64,000 nt of DNA from Pseudomonadota bacterium (lineage in GTDB: Bacteria; Pseudomonadota; Gammaproteobacteria; Steroidobacterales; GCA-2729495), in NCBI GenBank assembly GCA_963204745.1, contig CAUJHF010000020.1, forward strand, positions 162,208-226,207, written 5' to 3'. Of this stretch, positions 32,014 through 41,874 are shown one piece after another. Position 1 is the stretch's first letter. Every line of letters begins with the position of its first letter. A program made the translations under genes and the position numbers. The notes beneath the pieces are model-generated. The model was not told the DNA's origin, did no database searches, and saw nothing but the letters and a program-made list of their open reading frames with translations.

Positions 32014-32502
32014 CTAGCGGTAACGCGCATCCGCTGCCCTGTCGGCAGCGATGCTCGCCTCTTGCTTCTCGCCAACCGCGAGCAGCTTGTCTTTGGTCAT
32101 GATGTTCTCGCCCCGGTTTTCCATGTGATACTCGAGAATCCGGGTCTCGACGATGGCATCAACCGGACAGGCTTCCTCGCAGAAGCCGCAATAGATGCAT
32201 TTGAACAGATCGATGTCATAACGCGTCGTGCGACGCGTACCGTCCGGGCCGACGTCAGATTCAATGGTGATCGCTGCCGCCGGACAGACCGCCTGGCACA
32301 ACTTGCAGGCTATGCAGCGCTCTTCACCGTTTGGATAACGGCGCAGGGCGTGCAGACCACGGAAGCGCGGCGACTGCGGTGTCTTCTCTTCCGGGTAGTT
32401 TATGGTGAACTTCGGGGCAAACAGATTACGCAGGGTAAGCCGCAACCCCTTGAGCAAGTCCCACAGCACGAGGGTCTTTATTGAACTGACAAGTGCGTTC
32501 AT
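32014..32502 (-). CDS. nuoI: NADH-quinone oxidoreductase subunit I (two 4Fe-4S clusters), 162 aa
   Basis: Peripheral-arm ferredoxin-like subunit carrying clusters N6a and N6b, passing electrons from NuoG to NuoB. Two CxxCxxCxxxCP motifs are visible: [12 protein letters not shown] and [12 protein letters not shown]. The frame opens 17 codons further upstream within nuoH, but the ATG at 32500-32502 follows AGGATCC and avoids the overlap. Confidence 0.96.
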   Translation of the reverse strand: MNALVSSIKTLVLWDLLKGLRLTLRNLFAPKFTINYPEEKTPQSPRFRGLHALRRYPNGEERCIACKLCQAVCPAAAITIESDVGPDGTRRTTRYDIDLFKCIYCGFCEEACPVDAIVETRILEYHMENRGENIMTKDKLLAVGEKQEASIAADRAADARYR

Positions 32503-32530
32503 GACACTGGATCCTGTTGGTCCGGCATGC

Positions 32531-33610
32531 TCAGGTACTCCACGGTCCGACATGCAGCGCGGCCAGCACGCCCTCGATCACGATCCAGACCAGCGTCACC
32601 GGAATAAACACTTTCCACCCGAGACGCATGATCTGGTCATAGCGATAGCGCGGGAATGTAGCTCGCACCCAGAGAAAGAAGAACAGAAAGAACGCGATCT
32701 TCGCACATAACCAGTGCAGGCCCGGCGCACGAAGCAACCCGAGGACTGTGCCATCGAGAAACGACAGACCGTCACCGGCAAATGGGGACAGCCAGCCGCC
32801 AAGAAACATCACTGCCGTCAGCGCCGAGATCAGCAGCATGTTCGCGTATTCAGCAAGGAAGAAAATCGCGAATGCCACGCCTGAATACTCAACGTGGAAA
32901 CCCGCCACGATTTCCGACTCACCTTCAGCAACGTCGAATGGGGCGCGGTTGGTCTCGGCCAGGCCGGAAATGAAGTAGACGATGAACAGCGGGAAGAGTG
33001 GCAGCCAGAACCAGCTGAACAGTCCGCCGGACTGCGCCTCGACAATCTTGCCGAGATTCAAGCTGCCGCTGGCCATCAGCACGCCGACAAGTGCAAAGCC
33101 CATGGCAATTTCGTAGGCAACCACTTGTGCTGCAGAGCGCATTGCACCGAGCAGCGCGTACTTGGAATTGGTCGCCCAGCCGGCCAGGATGATGCCGTAG
33201 ACACTCAAGGAGGTCAGTGCGAGCACATAGAGCAGTCCGGCGTCGATATCCGCAATCGCAAAGCCGGGAAACAGCGGCACGACCGCCCAGGTTGCAAGTG
33301 CAGGGACAATCGCCAGCAGTGGCGCCACGACAAACAGGAAGCGGCTCGAGTTGGCCGGAATGACAACTTCCTTGATCACCAGCTTGATGGTATCGGCGAA
33401 AGGCTGGAACCAGCCCTTTGGACCCACCCGGTTTGGTCCCACGCGGATCTGCATGTAGCCGATGATCTTCCGCTCACCATAGGTGAGAAATGCCACGCAC
33501 AGGATCACGGTTACGGTAAGCGGCAGGATCTGCACAAGGATGACGATCACTTCACGCAGCTGATCAGGCAGCGCGAACCAGAGGCCCTGTATAAATTGAA
33601 TTGCTGCCAT
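32531..33610 (-). CDS. nuoH: NADH-quinone oxidoreductase subunit H, 359 aa
   Basis: Membrane subunit that forms the quinone-binding chamber with NuoB and NuoD. Recognised from [34 protein letters not shown], the acidic loop [24 protein letters not shown] and the end [24 protein letters not shown]. About eight transmembrane segments and standard length. It lies between nuoG and nuoI. Confidence 0.97.
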   Translation of the reverse strand: MAAIQFIQGLWFALPDQLREVIVILVQILPLTVTVILCVAFLTYGERKIIGYMQIRVGPNRVGPKGWFQPFADTIKLVIKEVVIPANSSRFLFVVAPLLAIVPALATWAVVPLFPGFAIADIDAGLLYVLALTSLSVYGIILAGWATNSKYALLGAMRSAAQVVAYEIAMGFALVGVLMASGSLNLGKIVEAQSGGLFSWFWLPLFPLFIVYFISGLAETNRAPFDVAEGESEIVAGFHVEYSGVAFAIFFLAEYANMLLISALTAVMFLGGWLSPFAGDGLSFLDGTVLGLLRAPGLHWLCAKIAFFLFFFLWVRATFPRYRYDQIMRLGWKVFIPVTLVWIVIEGVLAALHVGPWST

Positions 33611-33626
33611 GACGACGCCCGGTTCC

Positions 33627-35771
33627 CTACGCCGTCTCGAGTCTGTTGCCGCATGCGGTACGCGCCTCGCGCGTCAGCTGCAGGGCCGGTGTGCGGCGCA
33701 GGACTGCGTCAATCTGGTACATCGGAACGTCGAGCGCAGCCAGCGGAATATCAGCAGAGGTCGGCGCGGGCGGAATGGAACTCGCCAGCACGACGTTATG
33801 CGGCTGGACCGGCGAAACCAGTCTGCGGAACTCCGTCAGGATCTCGTCAGCCGAGGCGTATTCACAGTCAGGCATCTGCAACAGATTGCCAAGTACGCGC
33901 AGCACCTTCCAGGCCGGACGGCTCTCGCCCACCGGACTGGCAATGCCATTGAAGCTCTGCCAGCGGCCTTCGCCATTTATGAAGGTGCCAGCAGTCTCGG
34001 CAAAGGTGCCAACCGGCAACACGATGTGGGCGTGGGCACGCACTGCGGTCCCGAAATACGGTGTCAGTGCCAGCACAAAGCTGGCTGCCTGCATTGCCTT
34101 GACCGCCTGTTCAGCGTCGCTGCAATCTTCGTCCGGCTCACAACCCAGCAGCACCAGACCTTTGGGCGGCTGATGAAGCATCTGCACAAAGTTGCGCCCG
34201 GAACCGGTGCTCGCTACCCCACCGGCACCACGATGCGGCAGCACTCCTGCAAGGGCAAGACCCGCGGAATTGGCGCCCTCGGAGAGATAGCCGAGTTCCG
34301 CACCGGATACATGTGCCAGCTCACCAGCCATCTGGCGGAGATCAGCAAAACGGGGATGCCGGCCCGCGATCTGGCCCAGGAGGATGACTGCCCGTTTGCC
34401 TGCTGTGGTCGCCGCTTTCAGGCGTGCTGCAATTGCCGCTGCTGCCGCGTCCGCCGCCGCAAAGCGACGCATTCCGCTGACCAGATCTGCGCCAGTCTCA
34501 ATGTATCCGGCGACAGGATGCAAGTACTCATAGCGCCGTGGATTGACGAACATCACTGCAGCACCGCTGATGGCTGCCTTGCGCACGCGGTGGGCGAGCA
34601 TGGGAGCCTCGCATCGCAGGTTGGACCCGATGACCAGAATCGCATCTGCCGATTCGATCTCCGCAAGCGTTACGCCCAGTGACGGAAACGCCGGATCACG
34701 TTCCTCGAGCCGGAAATCACGGCGACGCAGCCGATGATCGATATTTTCAGAGCCCAGATGACGTAGCAGACGTTGCAGCAGATAGCCCTCCTCCAGCGTC
34801 GCCGAAGGCGCTGCCCAGGCACCGAGTCCGGCTCCACCATCTGCACAGGCAACCTCAGCCAACCGGCTGGCTGCCAGTTGCAGCGCTTCTTCCCACCCGG
34901 CAACCCGCCATTCCCCGCCCTCGCGAATCATCGGCTGATGCAGCCGGTCGGGAGCATAGATGCCGGCATAACTGAAGCGATCCCGGTCCGAAAGCCAGGT
35001 CTCGTTGATCTCTTCGTTGACCCGCGGTACCACACGCTTTACACGCCCCAGCAGCACATGCGCTGACAGGTTAGAGCCCACACAGTCATGTGGCGCAATG
35101 GCCGGCAGCGACTGCATTTCCCAGGCCCGTGCACTGAAACGGTAGGGCTTGTTGTTCAGCGCGCCGACCGGACAGAGATCGATGACGTTCCCGGAGAGCT
35201 CGTGATCGACGGTGCTGCCCACAAAACTCGCAATCTGTGTGCGCTCCCCACGACCGATGGTACCCAGCTCCTGGATACCGGCGATCTCCGTCCCAAAACG
35301 CACACAACGGGTACACAATATGCAACGGGTCATGTCCGTCGAAATGAGCGGGCCGATATCCTTGTCGCGCAGCGAGCGCTTTCCCTCGGCAAATCGGGCA
35401 ATGTCCCGGCCAAAGCCCATGGCCAGATCCTGCAGTTCGCACTCGCCACCCTGATCACAGATCGGACAATCCAGCGGGTGGTTGATGAGCAGAAACTCCA
35501 TCACGGCTCTCTGTGCCCCGATGGCTTTTTGCGAACGCGTCGCAACTTTCATGCCGTTGGTTACCGGGGTAGCACAGGCCGGCAGCGGCTTGGGTACATT
35601 CGCCACATCGACCAGACACATCCGGCAATTCGCGGCCACAGACAGCTTCTCGTGGTAACAGAAGCGCGGCACATAGATACCCGCACGGTCAGTTACGGCG
35701 ATCAGCATCTCGCCCGGCCGGGCATCGAGTTCGACTCCGTTTACTTCAACCTTGATGCTGTCGTCACTCAT
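33627..35771 (-). CDS. nuoG: NADH-quinone oxidoreductase subunit G, 714 aa
   Basis: Large iron-sulfur subunit of the peripheral arm. The 2Fe-2S ferredoxin domain ([17 protein letters not shown]) is followed by the His-containing N5 motif ([14 protein letters not shown]) and the N4 cysteines ([17 protein letters not shown]). The extra N7 site of E. coli NuoG (CxxCxxxC plus a later Cys) is absent: only one Cys remains in [11 protein letters not shown]. The molybdopterin-oxidoreductase-like C-terminal half is present without cofactor residues. ATGA overlap with nuoF. Confidence 0.96.
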   Translation of the reverse strand: MSDDSIKVEVNGVELDARPGEMLIAVTDRAGIYVPRFCYHEKLSVAANCRMCLVDVANVPKPLPACATPVTNGMKVATRSQKAIGAQRAVMEFLLINHPLDCPICDQGGECELQDLAMGFGRDIARFAEGKRSLRDKDIGPLISTDMTRCILCTRCVRFGTEIAGIQELGTIGRGERTQIASFVGSTVDHELSGNVIDLCPVGALNNKPYRFSARAWEMQSLPAIAPHDCVGSNLSAHVLLGRVKRVVPRVNEEINETWLSDRDRFSYAGIYAPDRLHQPMIREGGEWRVAGWEEALQLAASRLAEVACADGGAGLGAWAAPSATLEEGYLLQRLLRHLGSENIDHRLRRRDFRLEERDPAFPSLGVTLAEIESADAILVIGSNLRCEAPMLAHRVRKAAISGAAVMFVNPRRYEYLHPVAGYIETGADLVSGMRRFAAADAAAAAIAARLKAATTAGKRAVILLGQIAGRHPRFADLRQMAGELAHVSGAELGYLSEGANSAGLALAGVLPHRGAGGVASTGSGRNFVQMLHQPPKGLVLLGCEPDEDCSDAEQAVKAMQAASFVLALTPYFGTAVRAHAHIVLPVGTFAETAGTFINGEGRWQSFNGIASPVGESRPAWKVLRVLGNLLQMPDCEYASADEILTEFRRLVSPVQPHNVVLASSIPPAPTSADIPLAALDVPMYQIDAVLRRTPALQLTREARTACGNRLETA

Positions 35772-37081
35772 GCTGCTTCGGTCCGCGACTCGACGATTGA
35801 CCGGCCCCGATGCTGGATCATGTATTCGAACTCGGGCATGAAGTGGCGCAGAAAACTCTGGACCGGCCAGGCCGACGCATCGCCAAATGCACAGATGGTG
35901 TGGCCCTCTATGTGCCCGGCGACATCAAGCAGCAGGTCGAGATCCTTGCGCTCCGCCTCACCGGCAAGAACGCGCGAAAGCAGCCGGTACATCCAGCCCG
36001 TACCTTCGCGACATGGCGTGCACTGTCCGCATGACTCGGCAAAATAAAAACGCGACAACCGGCGAAGCACGCTCACCATACAGGTGGTTTCGTCCATGAC
36101 GATCACAGCACCGGTACCAAAGGAGGTACCGATATTCTTGAGACTGTTGTAATCCATCGTGACATCCATGATCAGATCGCCCGGTACGACGTACACGGAG
36201 GACCCGCCGGGGATTACTGCCTTGAGCCGCCGCCCATCGCGCATTCCGCCCGCGATCTTCAGAAGCTCCCGGAATGGAATACCCATGGGCAACTCATAAT
36301 TGCCGGGCCGCTCTACATGCCCGGAAACCGAAAAAATGGCCGTGCCACCCGAGCCCTCGGGCCCCAGATCAGCAAACCATTTTGGCCCCCGGCGCAAAAT
36401 CGTCGGTACCAGAGCAAATGACTGCGTGTTGTTGATGGTCGTCGGACGTCCGTACAAACCAAATGCTGCCGGAAATGGCGGCTTGAACCGGGGTTTACCC
36501 GGCTTCCCTTCCAGGGACTCGAGCAGACCGGTCTCTTCACCGCAGATATAGGCGCCTGCACCGATAAATGCATGCAGGTCGAAATCGATACCGGAACCGC
36601 GAAGATTCCGGCCAAGCAGTCCCGCAGCGTAGGCTTCTTTCAGTGCAGCCTCAAAGACCGGAAACGGCTCGTCGATGAACTCTCCGCGTATATAGTTGTA
36701 ACCGACGGTCGCACCCATCGCGAACCCGCCAATGGCTATTCCTTCAATGATCGCGTGCGGGTTATAGCGCAGGATATCCCGGTCATGACAGGTACCCGGC
36801 TCGCTTTCGTCAGAATTGCAAACCACATACTTCTGACCAGGCGCATCCTTGGGCATGAAACTCCACTTCACGCCAGTAGGAAATCCTGCTCCACCGCGCC
36901 CCCGCAGGCCGGAAGCCTTTACGCCGTCGATGACTTCCGTACGGGTCATGCCACCGGCAAGTATCTTTTCCCAGATCTCGTAGCCGCCGAGTTTTCGATA
37001 TGTCTCCAGACTGGCAGGGCGATCCTGCCCGAGCGTCTGGTAGCAGACCAGATTCTGTTCGTATGTGCGCTGCTCGCTCAC
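35768..37081 (-). CDS. nuoF: NADH-quinone oxidoreductase subunit F (FMN, NADH site, N3), 437 aa
   Basis: Binds NADH and FMN and carries cluster N3, the electron entry point of complex I. The NADH/FMN glycine-rich motif SGLRGRGGAGFPTG and the FMN site VVCNSDESEPGTCHDR are clear, as are the N3 cysteines in ESCGQCTPCREGTGW and the later GHTICAFGDA. Standard length. Two bases separate it from nuoE. Confidence 0.97.
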   Translation of the reverse strand: MSEQRTYEQNLVCYQTLGQDRPASLETYRKLGGYEIWEKILAGGMTRTEVIDGVKASGLRGRGGAGFPTGVKWSFMPKDAPGQKYVVCNSDESEPGTCHDRDILRYNPHAIIEGIAIGGFAMGATVGYNYIRGEFIDEPFPVFEAALKEAYAAGLLGRNLRGSGIDFDLHAFIGAGAYICGEETGLLESLEGKPGKPRFKPPFPAAFGLYGRPTTINNTQSFALVPTILRRGPKWFADLGPEGSGGTAIFSVSGHVERPGNYELPMGIPFRELLKIAGGMRDGRRLKAVIPGGSSVYVVPGDLIMDVTMDYNSLKNIGTSFGTGAVIVMDETTCMVSVLRRLSRFYFAESCGQCTPCREGTGWMYRLLSRVLAGEAERKDLDLLLDVAGHIEGHTICAFGDASAWPVQSFLRHFMPEFEYMIQHRGRSIVESRTEAA

Positions 37082-37083
37082 GC

Positions 37084-37590
37084 TCAGTGCCCCGCCGTCT
37101 TGCCAACATTGTCGAGGATCTCGTCGACCTTCGCCGGCGTCAGATTCTCATGATACTTGTGGTCAACCATCATCATCGGCGCACCACAACAGGCAGCAAG
37201 GCACTCTTCTTCACGCTTCAGATAAAACCGTCCGTCTGGCGTGCTTTCGCCGACCTTTACACCCAGCTTTGATTCCAGATAGGCGAGGATGTTCTCACCG
37301 CCCCTGAGCATGCACGAAATGTTGGTACACACGGAAATACTGTGTCGCCCGACCGGCTTCGTCTCAAGCATCGAATAGAAGGCCGCAACCTCATAGACCT
37401 GTATCGACGGAAGGCCGAGATATCCGGCAATCGCACCCATCAGTTCAGGCGTGAGGTGGCCCTGATTCTCATGCTGGGCCGCATGCAGGGCCGCGATTAC
37501 GGCAGAACGCTGCCGCCCTTCCGGAAAACGCGCCACCCAGCGATCGATTTCGGCACGCAGGTGCTCAGACAGGATTTTCTCGGGTTCCAT
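37084..37590 (-). CDS. nuoE: NADH-quinone oxidoreductase subunit E (2Fe-2S), 168 aa
   Basis: Thioredoxin-fold subunit with the off-path cluster N1a, bound to NuoF. The four cluster cysteines are visible as SVCTNISC and ECLAACCGAP; an additional adjacent Cys is present in the latter. N-terminal helical domain with MGAIAGYLGLPSIQVYEVAAFYSM. Length is typical. Confidence 0.95.
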   Translation of the reverse strand: MEPEKILSEHLRAEIDRWVARFPEGRQRSAVIAALHAAQHENQGHLTPELMGAIAGYLGLPSIQVYEVAAFYSMLETKPVGRHSISVCTNISCMLRGGENILAYLESKLGVKVGESTPDGRFYLKREEECLAACCGAPMMMVDHKYHENLTPAKVDEILDNVGKTAGH

Positions 37591-37619
37591 TCAGTTCAGT
37601 CTCTTCGAAGCACACATGA

Positions 37620-38873
37620 CTAGCGATCCACCTCGCCGAACACGATGTCCTGTGTGCCAATCACGGCCACAACGTCTGAAAGCATATGACCGACCACCAT
37701 CTCATGCATGGACGACAGATGTGCAAAGCCCGGTGCCCGGATCTTCAGCCGGTATGGCTTGTTGGCACCGTCAGACACGAGATATACGCCAAACTCGCCC
37801 TTGGGATGCTCGACAGCGGCATATGCCTCGCCGGCAGGGACCGTATAGCCCTCGGTAAACAACTTGAAGTGATGAATCAGCGACTCCATGTCACCCTTCA
37901 TCTGTTCGCGGCTTGGTGGTCCGATCTTGTGATCATCAGTCATCACCGGCCCCGGATTGGCCCGCAACCAGTCGATACACTGACGAACGATCCGGTTCGA
38001 TTCACGCAGTTCCTCGACCCGCACCAGATAACGGTCATAGCAGTCACCGTTCACCCCGACGGGGATATCGAAATCCATATCCGCATAGACTTCATAGGGC
38101 TGTTTCTTGCGCAGATCCCAGGCGATACCAGAACCACGCAACATCGGCCCCGAAAAACCGAGCTGTAGTGCGCGCTCCGGACTGACCACGCCGATATTTA
38201 CAGTCCGCTGCTTCCAGATGCGGTTGTCCGTCAGCAACGTTTCGTATTCATCAACGCAGGCGGGAAAGCGGGTACAGAAATCCTGCAGAAAATCGAGCAA
38301 CGAGCCCTCGCGCGCCTGGTTCAGGCTGCGCAGCTTTTTGTCACTGCGCCATGCCGACGGCTGGAATCTGGGCATGGTGTCAGGGAGGTCGCGGTATACA
38401 CCACCAGGCCGGTAATAGGTGGCGTGCATGCGCGTGCCCGAAACCGCTTCGTAGCAATCCATCAGATCTTCGCGTTCCCGGAAGCAGTACAGGAACATCG
38501 TCATCGCGCCGATATCGAGGCCATGCGCGCCAAGCCACATCAGGTGATTGAGTATCCGGGTGACCTCATCAAACATCACCCGGATGTACTGCGCACGTAT
38601 CGGCACAGCCACACCGAGGAGTTTCTCGATCGCCAGCACATAACCGTGCTCGTTACACATCATGGACACGTAGTCGAGCCGGTCCATGTAGCCGATGCTC
38701 TGGTTGAAAGGCTTGCTCTCCGCCAGTTTTTCCGTGGCCCTGTGCAGCAGACCAATGTGCGGATCGGCTCTCTGTACGGTTTCGCCATCCATCTCGAGCA
38801 CGAGACGCAACACCCCATGCGCCGCCGGATGCTGCGGACCGAAGTTGATCGTGTAGTTCCGGAACTCAGCCAC
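37620..38873 (-). CDS. nuoD: NADH-quinone oxidoreductase subunit D, 417 aa
   Basis: The 49-kDa subunit, related to hydrogenase large subunits, lining the quinone site. Motifs are [22 protein letters not shown] at the N-terminus (quinone-binding His region), [16 protein letters not shown], and the C-terminal [41 protein letters not shown]. It is encoded separately from nuoC, with an 8-base overlap, unlike the NuoCD fusion of E. coli. Confidence 0.97.
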   Translation of the reverse strand: MAEFRNYTINFGPQHPAAHGVLRLVLEMDGETVQRADPHIGLLHRATEKLAESKPFNQSIGYMDRLDYVSMMCNEHGYVLAIEKLLGVAVPIRAQYIRVMFDEVTRILNHLMWLGAHGLDIGAMTMFLYCFREREDLMDCYEAVSGTRMHATYYRPGGVYRDLPDTMPRFQPSAWRSDKKLRSLNQAREGSLLDFLQDFCTRFPACVDEYETLLTDNRIWKQRTVNIGVVSPERALQLGFSGPMLRGSGIAWDLRKKQPYEVYADMDFDIPVGVNGDCYDRYLVRVEELRESNRIVRQCIDWLRANPGPVMTDDHKIGPPSREQMKGDMESLIHHFKLFTEGYTVPAGEAYAAVEHPKGEFGVYLVSDGANKPYRLKIRAPGFAHLSSMHEMVVGHMLSDVVAVIGTQDIVFGEVDR

Positions 38874-39567
38874 GCGGTGGCCCCGCGGACTTCAGATCGG
38901 GCTCGTAGCGGTTGTCATCACGGATAACACGCGGCACGAGTGTCCGTGGCTCGATGCTCACCGGCTGGTAAACCACCCGCCCCTGCTCGGGATCGTACCG
39001 AACCTCGACATTTCCCGACATCGGGAAATCCTTGCGGAACGGATGACCGATAAATCCGTAGTCAGTGAGAATACGGCGAAGATCAGGATGCCCGTCAAAC
39101 AGGATGCCGTACAGGTCAAATACCTCGCGCTCATACCAGTTGGCTGAAGCCCATATATCGATGACCGATGGCACGACCGGCGGATTGTCCACGCCCGTGT
39201 AGACGCTCAGGCGGAGCCGGTAATTCTGGCTGACCGACAGCAGGTGGTAGACCACGGCAAAACGTCGCGAATCAAACTGCTGCGCCGGATCCGGAAGAAT
39301 TGTGGCTCGTACCGCTGCACGACTGAAGCCGCTGCTGGTGGCATCCTGGGTTTCCCACTCACCCTGACCCCAGGTCAGGTAATCGACGCCACAGAGATCG
39401 ACAAGCATCTCGAAAGCAAAGTCGTCACGCAGAATCCGGCACACATCAACAAGGTCCGGCAGTGCGACTTCAAAGCCCATCTCGCCGCAGCGCGATTCCA
39501 CCTGCTGCAGGCTTGCGCCGAAGCGCTCGCCCAGGGCGATCAGCAATGCATCCGTACGTGCGCTCAT
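38866..39567 (-). CDS. nuoC: NADH-quinone oxidoreductase subunit C, 233 aa
   Basis: The 30-kDa peripheral subunit, without cofactor. The signature ERESFDLYGI-type region appears here as [27 protein letters not shown], with HPFRKDFP. The frame is open from TTG 39606, touching nuoB, but the ATG at 39565-39567 with GGGATGG upstream gives the usual start at MSARTDALL. Confidence 0.95.
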   Translation of the reverse strand: MSARTDALLIALGERFGASLQQVESRCGEMGFEVALPDLVDVCRILRDDFAFEMLVDLCGVDYLTWGQGEWETQDATSSGFSRAAVRATILPDPAQQFDSRRFAVVYHLLSVSQNYRLRLSVYTGVDNPPVVPSVIDIWASANWYEREVFDLYGILFDGHPDLRRILTDYGFIGHPFRKDFPMSGNVEVRYDPEQGRVVYQPVSIEPRTLVPRVIRDDNRYEPDLKSAGPPRG

Positions 39568-39602
39568 CAAATGGCCATCCCGCTGGTTGCTCCCATGCCA
39601 GG

Positions 39603-40094
39603 TCAACGAGCGATAGTATTGGTACGCCTGATCTTGTTCTGCAGCTGCAGAATGCCGTAGATCAGCGCTTCAGCGGTCGGCGGACAGCCGGGCACATAGA
39701 CGTCTACCGGTACGATCCGGTCGCAACCACGTACCACCGCATAGGAATAGTGATAGTAGCCACCGCCATTTGCACATGAGCCCATTGAGATGACCCAGCG
39801 CGGCTCGGTCATCTGGTCATAGACCTTGCGCAGGGCTGGCGCCATCTTGTTGGTCAATGTACCCGCAACGATCATCACGTCCGCCTGGCGCGGACTCGGC
39901 CGGAAGATCACGCCAAACCGATCGAGGTCGTAGCGGGCGGCACCGGCCTGCATCATCTCCACGGCACAGCAAGCAAGGCCAAATGTCATCGGCCACAACG
40001 AGCCGGTACGCGCCCAGTTGATGAGGTTGTCCAGCCCGGTCACCACAAAACCACGCTGCTGAAGGATCTCCGGTACCGGACGTTCTAGTCCCAC
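39603..40094 (-). CDS. nuoB: NADH-quinone oxidoreductase subunit B (cluster N2), 163 aa
   Basis: Carries the terminal 4Fe-4S cluster N2 that reduces quinone. The tandem cysteines are in [12 protein letters not shown], with further ligands in [21 protein letters not shown] and [11 protein letters not shown]. Two GTG codons can start it. The one at 40092-40094 has GGGAG seven bases upstream and overlaps nuoA by only 10 bases; the other (40115) adds seven residues. Confidence 0.96.
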   Translation of the reverse strand: MGLERPVPEILQQRGFVVTGLDNLINWARTGSLWPMTFGLACCAVEMMQAGAARYDLDRFGVIFRPSPRQADVMIVAGTLTNKMAPALRKVYDQMTEPRWVISMGSCANGGGYYHYSYAVVRGCDRIVPVDVYVPGCPPTAEALIYGILQLQNKIRRTNTIAR

Positions 40095-40441
40095 TCCAGA
40101 GCTCCCTTTTTCCACTCGTAGATAAAACCGACCACCAGAACTACAAGAAATATGCCCATGGCGAGGATTCCGGTGAGCCCGGTCTCCTTCAAGGTAATTG
40201 CCCAGGGAAACAGAAATGCGATCTCAAGGTCGAAGACGATAAACAGAATGGCAACCAGGTAGTAGCGGACATCGAAACGCATGCGGCTGTCCTCGAAGGG
40301 CTCAAAACCACATTCATAAGGCGACAGCTTCTCGGCATACTTCTGCCCGTTGCCGATCAGAAAACCGAGTCCGAGCAGAACCAGCCCGATACCCAGCGCA
40401 ACACAAAGATAGATATATACCGGCAAATAGTTGTTCAGCAC
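40085..40441 (-). CDS. nuoA: NADH-quinone oxidoreductase subunit A, 118 aa
   Basis: Small membrane subunit next to the quinone chamber, with three transmembrane helices. The signature [40 protein letters not shown] spans residues about 43-82 (shown by YECGFEP and [11 protein letters not shown]). The start is a GTG with AAGGAG five bases upstream. First gene of the nuo operon, 61 bases after tRNA-Leu. Confidence 0.97.
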   Translation of the reverse strand: MLNNYLPVYIYLCVALGIGLVLLGLGFLIGNGQKYAEKLSPYECGFEPFEDSRMRFDVRYYLVAILFIVFDLEIAFLFPWAITLKETGLTGILAMGIFLVVLVVGFIYEWKKGALEWD

Positions 40442-40466
40442 GGGCGCTCCTTCGACCCACGGCTGA

Positions 40467-40488
40467 CCAGCGAATTTCTATTCGCCGG
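40467..40488 (-). promoter_or_regulatory. Hairpin between tRNA-Leu and nuoA
   Basis: On the minus strand CCGGCGAAT-AGAA-ATTCGCTGG forms a 9-bp stem with one G-U pair and a tetraloop. There is no U-tract. It sits 14 bases after the tRNA CCA and may protect or punctuate the tRNA/nuo transcript during processing, which is inference. Confidence 0.45.
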
Positions 40489-40502
40489 TTCTGCTGATCT
40501 GT

Positions 40503-40587
40503 TGGTGCCGACGGCGAGACTCGAACTCGCACAGCTTGCGCCACCGCCCCCTCAAGACGGCGTGTCTACCAATTCCACCACGTCGGC
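40503..40587 (-). tRNA. leuU: tRNA-Leu (GAG), 85 nt with encoded CCA
   Basis: Class II tRNA with a long variable arm (GGUGGCGCAAGCUG region). The acceptor stem GCCGACG pairs with CGUCGGC, followed by A73 and CCA. The anticodon loop reads UU-GAG-GG on a CCGUC/GGCGG stem, giving Leu GAG. It lies 12 bases after secG, as in many gammaproteobacteria, so it is probably cut from the tpiA-secG-nuo transcript. Confidence 0.96.
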
Positions 40588-40599
40588 ACTCGAAAAAAA

Positions 40600-41016
40600 T
40601 CAATCTGTCTGCTTGTCCGCCGGCGCCGGCAGCTCGGCTGTGGGAGCCGGTGGCAGAGCCGGCAACATGCCCGTCGGCGCCTGCGTATCCGTCTCCTGAG
40701 GCCCGACCACGGGCAAACCCTGCTCAGGTGCCGCAGCCGAATCTGCCGCGACATCGAGTACGCTCGTCGGGGCCTCACGCTGGGTACCCAGATATGCAAG
40801 CCCCAGACTGGTACAGAAGAATATTGCTGCGAGGATCGCCGTCGACCGCGACAGGAAATTAGCCGAACCCCGCGCACCAAATACCGTACCGGACGCACCG
40901 GATCCAAACGCCGCGCCCGCATCGGCGCCCTTGCCGCGCTGAATCAGGATCAGGCCGACCATCATCACGCCCACGAGTACGTGTACAACCAGCACAACTG
41001 TGTTCAGGGTAGTCAT
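40600..41016 (-). CDS. secG: Protein translocase subunit SecG, 138 aa
   Basis: Small subunit of the SecYEG channel that stimulates protein export. Two transmembrane helices (VVLVVHVLVGVMMVGLILI and AILAAIFFCTSLGLAYLG) flank the conserved QRGKGADAGAAFGSGASGTVFGARGSANFLSR (family core GADAGAAFG). The C-terminal 45 residues are Pro/Ala-rich and variable. The ATG at 41014-41016 overlaps the tpiA stop by one base. Confidence 0.94.
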   Translation of the reverse strand: MTTLNTVVLVVHVLVGVMMVGLILIQRGKGADAGAAFGSGASGTVFGARGSANFLSRSTAILAAIFFCTSLGLAYLGTQREAPTSVLDVAADSAAAPEQGLPVVGPQETDTQAPTGMLPALPPAPTAELPAPADKQTD

Positions 41017-41783
41017 CAATAACTCTCTGCCGCCGCGTTGCAAATACCGAGAAACCCGGCCGCATCCAGCGAGGCGCCGCCGATCAGTCCACCATCTATG
41101 TCTGCCATCGCGAAGAGGTCCTTCGCATTGGAAGCCTTCACACTGCCGCCATACAGGATACGGACAGCGGCGGCGATTGTAGCATTGCGTCGCGCCAGCG
41201 TTGCTCGTATCTCTGCGTGTACGTCCTGCGCCTGCATCGGCGTCGCCGTACGTCCTGTACCGATCGCCCAGACCGGTTCATAAGCGACCTGCCCCTCCGC
41301 AAAAGCCTCGATACCCACCACAGCAAGCACCGCCTCCAGCTGTCGGCGCACGACGTCCAGGAAGTTTCCCGCATCGCGCTCGGCCAGCGTCTCACCCACG
41401 CAGAGAATCGGCCTGAGTCCGCAACGCAGGGCTGCCGCAACTTTGGCAGCAACCAGGGCGTCCGTCTCGCCATAAAAGGCCCGGCGCTCTGAGTGACCGA
41501 TAATCACGTACTCGCAACCCACATCACGCAGCATGCTGGCCGCAACTTCACCGGTAAACGCACCAGAGTCTTCTGCTGCAACATTCTGGGCGCCAAGCTG
41601 AATAACGCTATCGTGGATAGCCGCAGTAATATCGGCCAGATAAACGTAGGGCGGACAAACGACCACATCGGTACGGCACTGCGCCGGCAGACCCGCCCGC
41701 AGAACACTGATCAGGGCGCTATTTCCGGCGCGGCTACCGTTAAGCTTCCAGTTTCCGGCCACGAGGGGCCGCCGATTTGACAT
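41016..41783 (-). CDS. tpiA: Triosephosphate isomerase, 255 aa
   Basis: Interconverts dihydroxyacetone phosphate and glyceraldehyde-3-phosphate in glycolysis and gluconeogenesis. Catalytic residues are visible: Lys in AGNWKLNG, His in IIGHSERR and Glu in AYEPVWAIGTG, and the phosphate-binding YGGSVKASNA and GGLIGGASLDA. Full-length TIM barrel. It starts the tpiA-secG-tRNA-Leu-nuo run. Confidence 0.97.
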   Translation of the reverse strand: MSNRRPLVAGNWKLNGSRAGNSALISVLRAGLPAQCRTDVVVCPPYVYLADITAAIHDSVIQLGAQNVAAEDSGAFTGEVAASMLRDVGCEYVIIGHSERRAFYGETDALVAAKVAAALRCGLRPILCVGETLAERDAGNFLDVVRRQLEAVLAVVGIEAFAEGQVAYEPVWAIGTGRTATPMQAQDVHAEIRATLARRNATIAAAVRILYGGSVKASNAKDLFAMADIDGGLIGGASLDAAGFLGICNAAAESY

Positions 41784-41839
41784 ACGTGACTCCGGGGAGA
41801 CAGGCGCGCAAAGCGGGTGCGGCCCGAAAATGACGCCGC

Positions 41840-41868
41840 AGGTTAGCCTCAGCCCCGCTGAAAATCAA
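41840..41868 (-). promoter_or_regulatory. Candidate sigma-70 promoter upstream of tpiA
   Basis: On the minus strand TTGATT (41863-41868) and TAACCT (41840-41845) are 17 bases apart, in the gap between glmM and tpiA, followed by a GC-rich stretch. It would drive tpiA-secG and probably read into the nuo operon. Confidence 0.5.
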
Positions 41869-41874
41869 CGCAGA

